Notes under the pieces: generated by a model
What the model saw: the letters and a program-made list of their open reading frames with translations, nothing else
Database searches by the model: none
Told to the model about the DNA's origin: nothing
Source of the DNA: a virus
Strand: one strand, 5' to 3'
DNA: 57,959 bases
IMG/VR virus record: IMGVR_UViG_3300028173_000014
Coordinates: 1-57,959 of that record
Translations under genes and position numbers: made by a program
Shown here: piece after piece, positions 15,140 to 23,914 of the stretch
Position numbering within the stretch: the stretch's first letter is position 1
How the letters are laid out: every line of letters begins with the position of its first letter

Positions 15140-17878
15140 TTAAAAATCAATAGTTAATCCTATGTTTGCATATCTTGGTGTTCCAAGAAATACTTCAGAA
15201 TTATGAGCTAAGTGAAGTTTATCACCATACCCATTGTATTGACTATTATCAACTGCATCTTGTACATAAACTTCATCAAGTGCGTTAAAGATGTGACCTG
15301 TAATAGTCAAATCTAAACCAGCAATACTTGGAAGTTTGTAAGATGCGTGTAAATCAAGTTTTGAGTAACCAGGAGCTTCCCAAACTTGTGTTCTATCTGC
15401 AACTCCATCAGAATCCACTTCTCTTGAACCAGGACTCCAATCTGCATAGTTCTTATCATATACATTGTAAAGTGCTTGTACTCTCAATCCCTTAATAGGT
15501 TTAAGTGTTACACCCAATATATAAGATGATTGTGGTTGGTCACCAACAAATAACCCATCAAGTGCATATGCATATTCAGTAGTTTGATAACCAATTACTT
15601 GGTTGTCATCGTTATATTGAGATTCTTGGTAAGTACCATTGGCATCACCATCGAACTTCCAACCACCGAAAGAAGCAATCAAATCAAGTTCTACCATTTC
15701 GTGTGGTAATACTTTTACTTCAACTTCTGTACCTCTATGTTTCTGATTAACACCTCTTAAAAAGATTACATCAGTATCACCTGAATCTCCTTGACCCGTG
15801 TCAACATTACGAGTAAGGTTTCTATCTTTCCAATCTGTGTTATAAGCAGATACTTTCACGGCAACTTTATCGTTTGCATATCCAACACCAACTTCTGTTG
15901 ATAAGAATTTCTCATTGTCTGGGTCGGATGCGACCGTACCAGAATAATCAATTACATTATCAAGAATTGGTGCTTTTTCCACATATCCTGAATTTATAAA
16001 AGTAGTAACACCATCTAACCATTCATAGTGTACTCCACCTTTAACTTGATATGATGAAATAGCATCAGCAGTAATTTTCTCGTTTTCTACTGAAAAATGG
16101 TCTTGATATGAATATTTAATAGATGATATTCCACCCATTCCATATACATTTAGATTATCTTTCGTGTAGTTACCTTGAACAAATCCACCTAACCAATCGA
16201 CAGTAGTAGTGTTATGATAAGCAATAATATCACCTAACCCAACAACTTTTCCATCTGGTGCATTGTCATCAGCAAAATCAACATAGTAATCACCACCTAA
16301 TAAATCACGAACTTCACGAGCGTGTTCTATTTCAGCAGTTCTCCAATCGATACCAGTTTGAAATTCTAAATCTTCATTAACTTTATAATTTAATTTAGAA
16401 ATTAATCCATATGTATCTTGTCTGTTGATTGAGTTTCTAAGAATACCTGTAGAACGATGGTCTGTTTCAGAATAATCAGCATCGATATTAGTACGATTCT
16501 GTTCAATCTCTCCATTCCAATCCCACATCCAAGGCGAACTTGAATACCAAGCATTATCTGCTACGGCTGGTGTTCTCATTACACTACCATAAGTTCCTGT
16601 TCCACCACCTGAACCACCACTCCAATAAAGAACTGATGATAATTTAGTTTTATCATTTATCTCTAAAAAGTGATTTAGATTCACTAATGGTTTATGGAAG
16701 AAATTCTCCCTTTCATTAAGAAAGTTTGAATTTTTTCTTTTGGTTGTGTTTGCTCCATACATATACCAATATTGTTCTCCAGTATAGTCGGAACTAACTG
16801 GTGCCCAATTTTGACTAAAGAATCTACCAGCTTCAGTTTCGAATTTGTTACCCTCTGCAAAAGCATCAGTATCATATCCGTCAATATCACTTGCTAACTC
16901 TTGTGAGTAAGTAGCAATATTCTGTTTGTATAGATTTTGTCCGTGTCTTTGTGGTGCACCGATTGCGTACAACTCGAATCGTTGTTTATCGGATACTGCA
17001 TAAGAACTTCCAAAATAATAAGCCCAAGCATCTGTCCAGTTTCCATCAATGATACCATCACCAGTCTTACGAACAATTGTTCCAGCCAGTGCAAGTTTAT
17101 CACCAATCAAACCTGAATTGTAGTTAATAGTAGTTTTAATAAAACCACCATCTCCTGCTTCTTGTTTGAACTTACCACCCTTTTCGTATTTAGCAGGGTC
17201 TGTAATGATATTCATAGTTCCACCAATAGAAGGTGTGGCAAGATTTACAGCTGATAGTCCTCTTTGTAACTGAATTGATTGAGCAGCATCTGCAACCCCA
17301 TCCCAATTACTCCAATAAACCCATCCGTTCTCCATATCATTTTGGGGAACACCATTAATCATCACCGCAACATTTCTTTGGTTAAACCCTCGTACATTAA
17401 TACGAGCATCACCAGCACCACCACCTTGTTGAGTTGCATATACACTTGGTGTAGTATTCAAAGCCATTGGAACATCTTGACTACCAAGTCTAAGTTCCAT
17501 TTCTTCTTTACTAACCATTGAATAAGCAACAGGTGTTGTTGCAACAGCTCTTGAAGCCAAAACTTCAACATCTGTTAGAGTAAGAGCATCAATTGCCAAA
17601 GCAATATTCACTTTTACTTCACTATCACCCACAACAACCTCTTTAGATTGAGATGAGTATCCTATGAATGAAGCAGTAATAGTATAAGTTCCAGCTTCTA
17701 CTGAAATTGTAGTAAGACCTGTCTCGTTAGTAACACCACCGAGTTCAGTTCCCTCTACCACTACATTTGCTCCAACCAAAGGGTTATATTCAACATCTTT
17801 AACATCAACAACAATGGATTGAGCGAACAATCCTGTCATCAATACGAAAGATGCTATTAGTTTACGATATATATTCAT
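15140..17878 (-). CDS. TonB-dependent outer-membrane receptor
   Basis: This is a full-length 912-residue TonB-dependent receptor. In order: a signal peptide (MNIYRKLIASFVLMTGLFAQ), a carboxypeptidase-regulatory-like domain (about 22-95), a TonB-box-like stretch (LTLTDVEVLASRA), a plug domain with INVRGFNQRNVAVMINGVP, and a beta-barrel ending YANIGLTIDF with the terminal aromatic expected of the assembly signal. Such receptors import siderophores, B12 or glycans in Gram-negative bacteria, and serve as phage receptors. The regulatory-domain architecture is typical of Bacteroidota and relatives. The gene is intact and shares the strand of flanking phage replication genes. It has its own putative promoter and terminator, so it resembles a moron acquired from a host. 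Possible roles are receptor masking, superinfection exclusion or nutrient uptake; all are inference. Confidence 0.93.
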   Translation of the reverse strand: MNIYRKLIASFVLMTGLFAQSIVVDVKDVEYNPLVGANVVVEGTELGGVTNETGLTTISVEAGTYTITASFIGYSSQSKEVVVGDSEVKVNIALAIDALTLTDVEVLASRAVATTPVAYSMVSKEEMELRLGSQDVPMALNTTPSVYATQQGGGAGDARINVRGFNQRNVAVMINGVPQNDMENGWVYWSNWDGVADAAQSIQLQRGLSAVNLATPSIGGTMNIITDPAKYEKGGKFKQEAGDGGFIKTTINYNSGLIGDKLALAGTIVRKTGDGIIDGNWTDAWAYYFGSSYAVSDKQRFELYAIGAPQRHGQNLYKQNIATYSQELASDIDGYDTDAFAEGNKFETEAGRFFSQNWAPVSSDYTGEQYWYMYGANTTKRKNSNFLNERENFFHKPLVNLNHFLEINDKTKLSSVLYWSGGSGGGTGTYGSVMRTPAVADNAWYSSSPWMWDWNGEIEQNRTNIDADYSETDHRSTGILRNSINRQDTYGLISKLNYKVNEDLEFQTGIDWRTAEIEHAREVRDLLGGDYYVDFADDNAPDGKVVGLGDIIAYHNTTTVDWLGGFVQGNYTKDNLNVYGMGGISSIKYSYQDHFSVENEKITADAISSYQVKGGVHYEWLDGVTTFINSGYVEKAPILDNVIDYSGTVASDPDNEKFLSTEVGVGYANDKVAVKVSAYNTDWKDRNLTRNVDTGQGDSGDTDVIFLRGVNQKHRGTEVEVKVLPHEMVELDLIASFGGWKFDGDANGTYQESQYNDDNQVIGYQTTEYAYALDGLFVGDQPQSSYILGVTLKPIKGLRVQALYNVYDKNYADWSPGSREVDSDGVADRTQVWEAPGYSKLDLHASYKLPSIAGLDLTITGHIFNALDEVYVQDAVDNSQYNGYGDKLHLAHNSEVFLGTPRYANIGLTIDF

Positions 17879-17902
17879 AAATCGTCTCCTCTGTTTGTTT
17901 TG

Positions 17903-17932
17903 TTAAGACACATTTTTTACCAGGTGTGTCAA
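17903..17932 (-). promoter_or_regulatory. Putative promoter of the receptor gene, TTGACA-18 bp-TCTTAA
   Basis: TTGACA (17927-17932, minus strand) is followed after 18 bases by TCTTAA (17903-17908), about 25 bases before the receptor start codon, whose ribosome site is GAGGAG. The -35 box and spacing match the other promoters; the -10 box is weak. Confidence 0.5.
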
Positions 17933-17937
17933 CTGCC

Positions 17938-17959
17938 TGTGTATGTGAAATCATACACA
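17938..17959. repeat. Inverted repeat next to the receptor promoter
   Basis: TGTGTATG (17938-17945) and CATACACA (17952-17959) form a perfect 8-bp stem with a 6-base loop. It lies between the ribonucleotide reductase stop and the receptor -35 box. It has no U-tract, so it could be an operator or a weak terminator or stabiliser for the nrdJ transcript. Confidence 0.5.
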
Positions 17960-17962
17960 TAT

Positions 17963-19984
17963 TTAGTTTGCGTAATCTTGGTCATCATTATCACCAGTCG
18001 TAGGTGTGATTTCTATATCACAAAAATCACCATCACAAAACTTCTCTACATTAGCTTCTTCTGCTTTGATTACACCAAAGTTTAGTTTACCTAATTTCTT
18101 AACATCTTTATTATATTGGTTTTCATCAATTGCTTCATATGGCATTTGTTTGTATGCTCCATAATCATGTCTTGGTAGTAATGAAATACCCTTCAAATGA
18201 TATTGGTAATAGTTTAATACTTGTGGTATCATTTCTCCCTCTGTTTCAGGATTAAATGTGACCGTACAACTTACTTGATTATCAGCCCAATGTCTTTGCA
18301 TAAATGCTGCTAATGAGAATTGTTCCCATATGGATAACTCTCCGACTGTTCTAATTCCCTCTCCTACATCGACAGGAACTTCAACAACCATAGTGGTATC
18401 CTCTGAACCAAACGCAGGTTCTACTTTATATCCTGCCTTTTTCAAAGGTTCTAACAAATCTGAATGTTTCGATACTCTAATTCTTCTTGTATAGAATCTT
18501 GATTCTGGATAATGTAATCCAGGTGTTGAACCTGCTAATAGTGATACTGTCCCACTTGGTTTAACACTTGTAGTCTTAATTGATTTTGGTACTGCAAACC
18601 AATCTGAATACATTTTATCCCACTCTTGTATGGTATCATATCCATCTTCCAACCAAGTCTTTAACTCGTGTAATCCACGATTAGTTATGAACTGAGCAAT
18701 TCCACTCACACTACATCCAATTCTTCTGTTTCTCAACATAACTCTATTTGTATCACTCCAATGAGTTCTACCAAGTGTTACAGTTTTTGCATACAAATAT
18801 GCATATTTTAAAGTTCTTTTATAATCCTCTAATGAGTCGTGATTGTTTGGGAATGTTTCCACTAAACAACATAATTCATAACTTTCTAATGATTGTTCTA
18901 AACAAGGATTACCACCCGCAACTCTATGGTCTTTATCATCTCCACCATTCTTCATACGAGAGTATTTTCTCATGTTGTCTAACCACGCAAATCCAGGCTC
19001 ACCATTATCATTAATTCTTTTTGATGCCTCTGTATAATCCATACCGAGTTCTGCAAATATTGAATTATTAGACGTCCAACCATATTGTTCTCTGTGTGGA
19101 TTTACTTTATAATTCTTTAAATCTAAGTATTCTTCTGAATTAGGGTCTCCAAATACAATCTCAGCAGTTCTTCTAACATTTCCTGCCACTACACACTTAC
19201 CGATTAAATTCATAATATCTACGATTGTTGTGATTGTTATTGGTTTTCCACTATTAGCTTCTAATGTTTCTCTAACAGTCTCGTGTACTTCCATTAGTGG
19301 TTCAGGACCTGAACTTACTCCACCAAAACCTTTGATTGGTTCACCTGCTAATCTGACTAAACTATAATCAAATACAACTTCTCCCTGTCCGTGAAAATAA
19401 CTTTCTAATAAAAGTTGTAATGATTCTACCCAACCCTCACGAGTATCTGGTATTTGAAAGTTTTGTTCATCTCGTTTGATATCAATACCTTTAATATCTA
19501 TCTCTCCAGCACCTTTAGTATCAAATCCTACTCCAACACCTAACATTGAAGCATCCATAAGGAAACAAAATGGTTTTGCGTAATCTTCTTTGATTGTTTT
19601 AGTGGATACGAATGCACAATTGTTTAGTGCTGCATACAAACCCTTTTCTTCTGTGATTGCTGTTCCCATCGCCCATAAACCACGACCTGGTGGTAAGAAC
19701 TTCATTGTAAAGATTCTTTCGTACATATCTTGTGCTGATTTTTGTGCTTGCCATGGATTCCAACCTAATTGGTGAGATTCAATCCAATTCATTTGCATTG
19801 TATAAGTTCCCTCTACAACTCTTTTGACGGTTTCCCACCATCTCTCGTTTTTCCCATCTTCTTTAATACGTGAATACGTTCTCATATAAACTAATTCACC
19901 CAACCCATTGAAACCAAAAGGCGGTTTCTTTCTTTTATACTTATTAATAAAATTTTCTGATAATTTAAACTTATGCGTACCCAT
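17963..19984 (-). CDS. nrdJ: Adenosylcobalamin-dependent (class II) ribonucleotide reductase
   Basis: The roughly 673-residue protein matches the monomeric class II reductases. The active-site NPCLEQ carries the Asn, Cys and Glu of the catalytic centre. ALNNCAF and YELCCLVE supply the paired cysteines, and the C-terminal CDGDFC is the shuttle dithiol. It converts ribonucleotides to deoxyribonucleotides using coenzyme B12 and needs no second subunit or oxygen. I chose the ATG at 19982-19984: GGAGAG lies seven bases before it, while the first in-frame ATG (19997-19999) has no ribosome site. It supplies dNTPs for replication, alongside the thyX gene at 29399-30100. Confidence 0.93.
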   Translation of the reverse strand: MGTHKFKLSENFINKYKRKKPPFGFNGLGELVYMRTYSRIKEDGKNERWWETVKRVVEGTYTMQMNWIESHQLGWNPWQAQKSAQDMYERIFTMKFLPPGRGLWAMGTAITEEKGLYAALNNCAFVSTKTIKEDYAKPFCFLMDASMLGVGVGFDTKGAGEIDIKGIDIKRDEQNFQIPDTREGWVESLQLLLESYFHGQGEVVFDYSLVRLAGEPIKGFGGVSSGPEPLMEVHETVRETLEANSGKPITITTIVDIMNLIGKCVVAGNVRRTAEIVFGDPNSEEYLDLKNYKVNPHREQYGWTSNNSIFAELGMDYTEASKRINDNGEPGFAWLDNMRKYSRMKNGGDDKDHRVAGGNPCLEQSLESYELCCLVETFPNNHDSLEDYKRTLKYAYLYAKTVTLGRTHWSDTNRVMLRNRRIGCSVSGIAQFITNRGLHELKTWLEDGYDTIQEWDKMYSDWFAVPKSIKTTSVKPSGTVSLLAGSTPGLHYPESRFYTRRIRVSKHSDLLEPLKKAGYKVEPAFGSEDTTMVVEVPVDVGEGIRTVGELSIWEQFSLAAFMQRHWADNQVSCTVTFNPETEGEMIPQVLNYYQYHLKGISLLPRHDYGAYKQMPYEAIDENQYNKDVKKLGKLNFGVIKAEEANVEKFCDGDFCDIEITPTTGDNDDQDYAN

Positions 19985-20040
19985 TTTAAAACTCTCCATT
20001 TTTTGTCTTTTCTTTTATTTTCTTATACCCATAATACATA

Positions 20041-20052
20041 TAGTATATACTA
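20041..20052. promoter_or_regulatory. Perfect palindrome TAGTATATACTA upstream of nrdJ
   Basis: A 12-bp perfect palindrome lies about 57 bases upstream of the nrdJ start in the 112-base AT-rich gap after the helicase gene. It could be an operator or overlap a -10 element. No other structure in this gap is convincing. Confidence 0.35.
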
Positions 20053-20111
20053 CTTAAATACACCATTATTTTTGAATTATTTAATTTTTTCTTTGAATTT
20101 TTTTGGAAGTT

Positions 20112-21473
20112 TTATTCAAACCCTTCACCATCAAAATCTTTTTTCTTTTGTGCCAAGGTTTTACGTAGATACTCATCTGCATTATTCATTTTACCTTGGG
20201 CCTCTTTTCCACCTTGTGAGCTGGTTTCGTAGATTTGTATGAAACCTGTATTGGTATTGATGGTTGCTGGAAATGTAATTCCATCAGGCCCAAATCTATT
20301 TTTAATAACGTGGAATCTACCTGTATTTGCTATCTTATCTTCTACTTTTCTACTCATACTCATTACAAAATCTGATGTCATCACCTTGCTATAGTCCTCA
20401 CTAACTTTTGATGCATCAATAACATCTTCTTCTAACGCAGAACGATTTGCTTGCGATGCAGTCCATACTGGAATATCAAACTCTCCTGCCATACCTCTTA
20501 GTTCTTCATAAACGTGTCCAATTTGATGTCTTTTTTCTGTGAAGTTAGATGTTGATTTCATAATATCTGCATAATCCACAATAACCATATCTGGTTTTAT
20601 ACCTTGCAATTCACATTGTTGTAAATGTGCTACGATTGAATTTACACTTGCAGTTCTCGTTGGCCAATACTTGATAATTAAGTTACCTTTTAATTTATCA
20701 ATTGCTTTCTGCACTTCTTCTTTATAATATTGTAAGTTACCCGTTGGTTGTCCACTAACAATTGTATCATATCGTAACCCAACATACTGAGCATTTAACT
20801 CTAATGTATAGTGAATTACGGTCTTACCTTGTTTAACTGCATGAGCACCAATTGCCTGTAGTGTCCAAGATTTACCGATACCAGCAGGGGCAACAATCAC
20901 TCCAAGCTCTCCACCTGCTAAACCACCATCCATCAAATCATTAACACTATCCCATGCGGTTGGCATAACTATTCTCGCTTGTTGACTCATTCTCTCTTCA
21001 AAACCAGTAATGTATTCGTGTCCGATATCCCTTTCCATACCAGCAGTCATTGCTTTGTCAATTATACCTTTGATTTCATCATATCGATGAGATTCTAATA
21101 ATTCAACTGATTGCATAATCGCACCCTTAACAACTTGATTCTTACAAAACTCTAATGTTTGTTCTTGAACAAATGGTAAATCTGTTGCTTCTCTATAATT
21201 CCAAGCATTTCGTAATGAATCAACAATTGTGGTTTTTAATGTAGGATTATCTACCTCTTCCAGTATAACCTTAACTGCTTCCATTGTTGGTGGTGTTTTG
21301 TATTTAACAAAATATTCTTTGATAGATTTTATCAGATATTTATTAGAATCCGTATCAAAATAACTTACTTCTAATATTTCTATAATTTGTTTTGTAAATT
21401 TACTATCAAGTAATAAACTTGTAATTATTTTTGACTGGAACGATGTTCCATATTGTATTAAATTTTCGCTCAT
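20112..21473 (-). CDS. 41: Replicative DNA helicase (T4 gp41 / DnaB-like)
   Basis: The 453-residue protein has a DnaB-type N-terminal domain and a RecA-like core with Walker A (APAGIGKSWT) and Walker B (MVIVDYADIM), then ASQANRSA and a C-terminal IKNRFGPDG loop typical of DnaB helicases. gp41 is the hexameric 5'-3' replication-fork helicase in T4. The acidic end DFDGEGFE is usual in this group. No separate primase gene is recognised in the window. Confidence 0.92.
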   Translation of the reverse strand: MSENLIQYGTSFQSKIITSLLLDSKFTKQIIEILEVSYFDTDSNKYLIKSIKEYFVKYKTPPTMEAVKVILEEVDNPTLKTTIVDSLRNAWNYREATDLPFVQEQTLEFCKNQVVKGAIMQSVELLESHRYDEIKGIIDKAMTAGMERDIGHEYITGFEERMSQQARIVMPTAWDSVNDLMDGGLAGGELGVIVAPAGIGKSWTLQAIGAHAVKQGKTVIHYTLELNAQYVGLRYDTIVSGQPTGNLQYYKEEVQKAIDKLKGNLIIKYWPTRTASVNSIVAHLQQCELQGIKPDMVIVDYADIMKSTSNFTEKRHQIGHVYEELRGMAGEFDIPVWTASQANRSALEEDVIDASKVSEDYSKVMTSDFVMSMSRKVEDKIANTGRFHVIKNRFGPDGITFPATINTNTGFIQIYETSSQGGKEAQGKMNNADEYLRKTLAQKKKDFDGEGFE

Positions 21474-21484
21474 TATAACCTATA

Positions 21485-21673
21485 TTAAGTATCCAGATTC
21501 GTGTACAAATCTTGGACTTTTTTATCATAAAATTCTTTTCTTTTCTTATCACGATACCTTTGTCGTGCTTTTGCTTTTAAATCTTCAGCATTACGCATAT
21601 AATGTTCCATCTGCCACTTTCGTTGAGCATCCTGACGTTCTTTATCGGTATGGTATTTACGTTTTCGTCCCAT
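21485..21673 (-). CDS. Small basic protein of unknown function
   Basis: The 62-residue protein is rich in Lys and Arg and mostly helical by eye (MGRKRKYHTDKERQDAQRKW, then KARQRYRDKKRKEFYDKKV). The start resembles the N-terminal segment of some phage homing endonucleases, but no catalytic HNH or GIY-YIG residues follow. It overlaps the end of the RNase H gene by 17 bases and precedes the helicase gene, so it is cotranscribed with replication genes. DNA binding is plausible but unproven. Confidence 0.55.
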   Translation of the reverse strand: MGRKRKYHTDKERQDAQRKWQMEHYMRNAEDLKAKARQRYRDKKRKEFYDKKVQDLYTNLDT

Positions 21674-22721
21674 GTGTTTTCTCTGCCATAAAATTTAATC
21701 TATTAAATGTTGTGTGTAACCAACTATCTAAATTAGGTAACGCCGTGTACAATTTATCTTCCAAAAATTTCTTTTGAAATATATGTTTCACTAAACGCTG
21801 TATAGGATTCCCACATATCTCTTGTATTTTTAACTTACTACTTCCAGATATGTTTATCTCATCTAAATCCATCAGTTTCTTATTCAAGAGTAATTGGTCT
21901 GAAGAATTAGTAATTACTTCACATAATTTAAATTGTTTCTTTTTAGATTCTGCACTTTTCAGAACATCTTCTATTGTAAACTTATGGGGGGATTCAAGCC
22001 AAGGAAATAACTTTAAAAGGGTTTTTATTCCAGCACCCTTAATACCAGGTATCCCATCCGATTTATCACCATCCATTGTTCTAAATAATAAAAAGTTTGT
22101 GGAACTTATGCCATATTCTTCCAATATTTTTTCTTGGTCATACATCTTCTTCTTAGTAGGTGACCAAACTGAAATTCTATCATCCACCAATTGTAAGAAA
22201 TCTTTATCGGTTGACATTATAGTAACCTTATCCTTAAAGACATGTTTTGCTGAATAACCAATCACATCATCTGCTTCTATGTTTTCAGCAGTAGTAATAG
22301 TTAAAGGTAATAGTTCTAAATACTCGATTACTCTATTTAATTGAGCAATCATCATTTTATGTTCATCTGCACGAGTTAAAGATATTCCATCTGTTCTATT
22401 CAACCGAAGAGACATCTTTCTTCCTGCCTTATACTCTGGAAATATTTTTCTACGGCGGTTAGACCCACCTTTACCATCAAATACTATGATAGTTCTTGTG
22501 GGTCTTACCATATTAATAGCGAATCCAATTGACCTTAAAAAACCTACTATTCCACCAATGTGAACCCCATCCTCATTAGTAGTAGGTACTGCGGTAAACA
22601 CTCTAATAAAAGTGTTTAAACCATCAATCAATAAAACCGAGTCATTTGGTTCTCCACCATCAACCTTTCCGCCAGATTTTTTTATTTCTTCGAGTATAGA
22701 TAAGTGTTTTTGATTAATCAC
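21657..22721 (-). CDS. rnh: RNase H / 5'-3' exonuclease (T4 Rnh, FEN-1 family)
   Basis: The 354-residue protein has the FEN/5'-nuclease acidic motifs: VLLIDGLNTFIR, IIVFDGKGGSNRRRKIFPEY, ENIEADDVIGY and STDKDFLQLV, followed by MDGDKSDGIPGIKGAGIKT, the helix-hairpin-helix that grips the DNA. T4 Rnh (305 residues) removes RNA primers and trims flaps on the lagging strand. The gene overlaps uvsX by 8 bases. Confidence 0.9.
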   Translation of the reverse strand: MINQKHLSILEEIKKSGGKVDGGEPNDSVLLIDGLNTFIRVFTAVPTTNEDGVHIGGIVGFLRSIGFAINMVRPTRTIIVFDGKGGSNRRRKIFPEYKAGRKMSLRLNRTDGISLTRADEHKMMIAQLNRVIEYLELLPLTITTAENIEADDVIGYSAKHVFKDKVTIMSTDKDFLQLVDDRISVWSPTKKKMYDQEKILEEYGISSTNFLLFRTMDGDKSDGIPGIKGAGIKTLLKLFPWLESPHKFTIEDVLKSAESKKKQFKLCEVITNSSDQLLLNKKLMDLDEINISGSSKLKIQEICGNPIQRLVKHIFQKKFLEDKLYTALPNLDSWLHTTFNRLNFMAEKTHGTKT

Positions 22722-23814
22722 CTAAGACCTCATCTGTGAACTCTACATCATCAATACCAAGTTTTTCTTTGTATTTTAATATAACCTTATCACAAATGAT
22801 ACCATAGACATAGTCTTTCAACTCATCATCTTTGGTAATTAACTCTTCCCAATCCTTAGATAAAAACTTATGGTCTTTACCATTTTGGTCTGTAAGAGTG
22901 TACCACGCACCAGCTGATTTAATCAACTTATGTTCTTTTAGAACAGTCAACCAAGCTCCGTAGTTATCAATACCCCTATCAAAGTACATATGATAATCTG
23001 TATGTCTTAAAGGTGGCCCAAGTCTGTTTTTCACAATCTGTGCTCTACACTTCATACCTAATACATTTTTTGCTGTATCTTTAATTTGTCCCATGTTCTT
23101 CAACCTAATTCTTGTTGAAGCGTGGAATGGTAATGCTTTCCCACCACTTGTTGTCCAAGGGTCTCCGAACATTACTCCGAGTTTTTGTCTTAATTGATTA
23201 GTAAACACAAGTGCCACTCGTTGTCTACCAACCATTTGAGTAATCTTTCTCAATGCTTTTGATATAATGATTGCTTTTGCAGTTGCCCAACCATCTTTAT
23301 CAAAATCTGCTTCCAACTCTACTTTCGTAGTAGCTGCAGCGAGTGAATCAACCATAATAGTTACTAATCTATCTTTATCTGATTCCCTAACTTTAGTTAT
23401 AATTTCTACAATCGCTTCAAATATATCTTCTACTGTCTCTAAGTGTAGATATAACATCTTACCCATATCAATTCCAATCACTTCCATAAACTCTTGAGAA
23501 ACTGAAGTTTCAGTATCTATATAAACTGCAACCCCACCTTTCTTTTGAGTTTCTGCTAAGATGTGTGCACCAAGTAGAGATTTTCCACTTGATTCTAATC
23601 CATTGATTTCTGTAATTCTTCCAACTGCAATTCCACCATTTGGTCTATTTGATATAGCCAAATCTAACATAGAACTACCTGTTGAGATAAAATCTGTGAT
23701 ATCCGTAGGTGTATTATCTGTACCATCCAGAAAGTATGCTACTTTATTATCTTTAAATTTCTTATTTAAACTGTCGGCCAAAGTATCGGCCAATACATCG
23801 TGTACTGATGACAT
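22714..23814 (-). CDS. uvsX: UvsX recombinase (RecA-like)
   Basis: The 366-residue RecA-family protein has Walker A (GLESSGKSLL), the catalytic Glu in YIDTETSVS, Walker B (VTIMVDSLAAAT) and the loop-2 region ALVFTNQLRQKLGVMFG. UvsX drives strand exchange in recombination-dependent replication and repair. It begins after an AAGGAG ribosome site and a conspicuous inverted repeat (23835-23902) that separates it from gp32. Confidence 0.93.
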   Translation of the reverse strand: MSSVHDVLADTLADSLNKKFKDNKVAYFLDGTDNTPTDITDFISTGSSMLDLAISNRPNGGIAVGRITEINGLESSGKSLLGAHILAETQKKGGVAVYIDTETSVSQEFMEVIGIDMGKMLYLHLETVEDIFEAIVEIITKVRESDKDRLVTIMVDSLAAATTKVELEADFDKDGWATAKAIIISKALRKITQMVGRQRVALVFTNQLRQKLGVMFGDPWTTSGGKALPFHASTRIRLKNMGQIKDTAKNVLGMKCRAQIVKNRLGPPLRHTDYHMYFDRGIDNYGAWLTVLKEHKLIKSAGAWYTLTDQNGKDHKFLSKDWEELITKDDELKDYVYGIICDKVILKYKEKLGIDDVEFTDEVLGD

Positions 23815-23834
23815 TCATTTCTCCTTATCAAATT

Positions 23835-23902
23835 GTTAATGTGTAGTTAGGGAATACAATAACACCCATCTCTACTTTTGTTGTATGTTGCCACACATTA
23901 AC
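23835..23902 (-). repeat. Inverted repeat between gp32 and uvsX
   Basis: GTTAATGTGT (23835-23844) and ACACATTAAC (23893-23902) are exact complements 48 bases apart, in the 100-base gap between gp32 and uvsX. In RNA they would form a long stem just before the uvsX ribosome site, so control of uvsX translation or attenuation is possible. Confidence 0.5.
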
Positions 23903-23914
23903 GGGGGTTTTTAT

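Noticed and set aside
15140-17878. Host contamination as the source of the receptor gene
   Set aside because: Both flanks are phage replication or nucleotide metabolism genes on the same strand with fitting spacers, and the front and rear signals match the phage promoter style. Chimerism still needs read-level exclusion.
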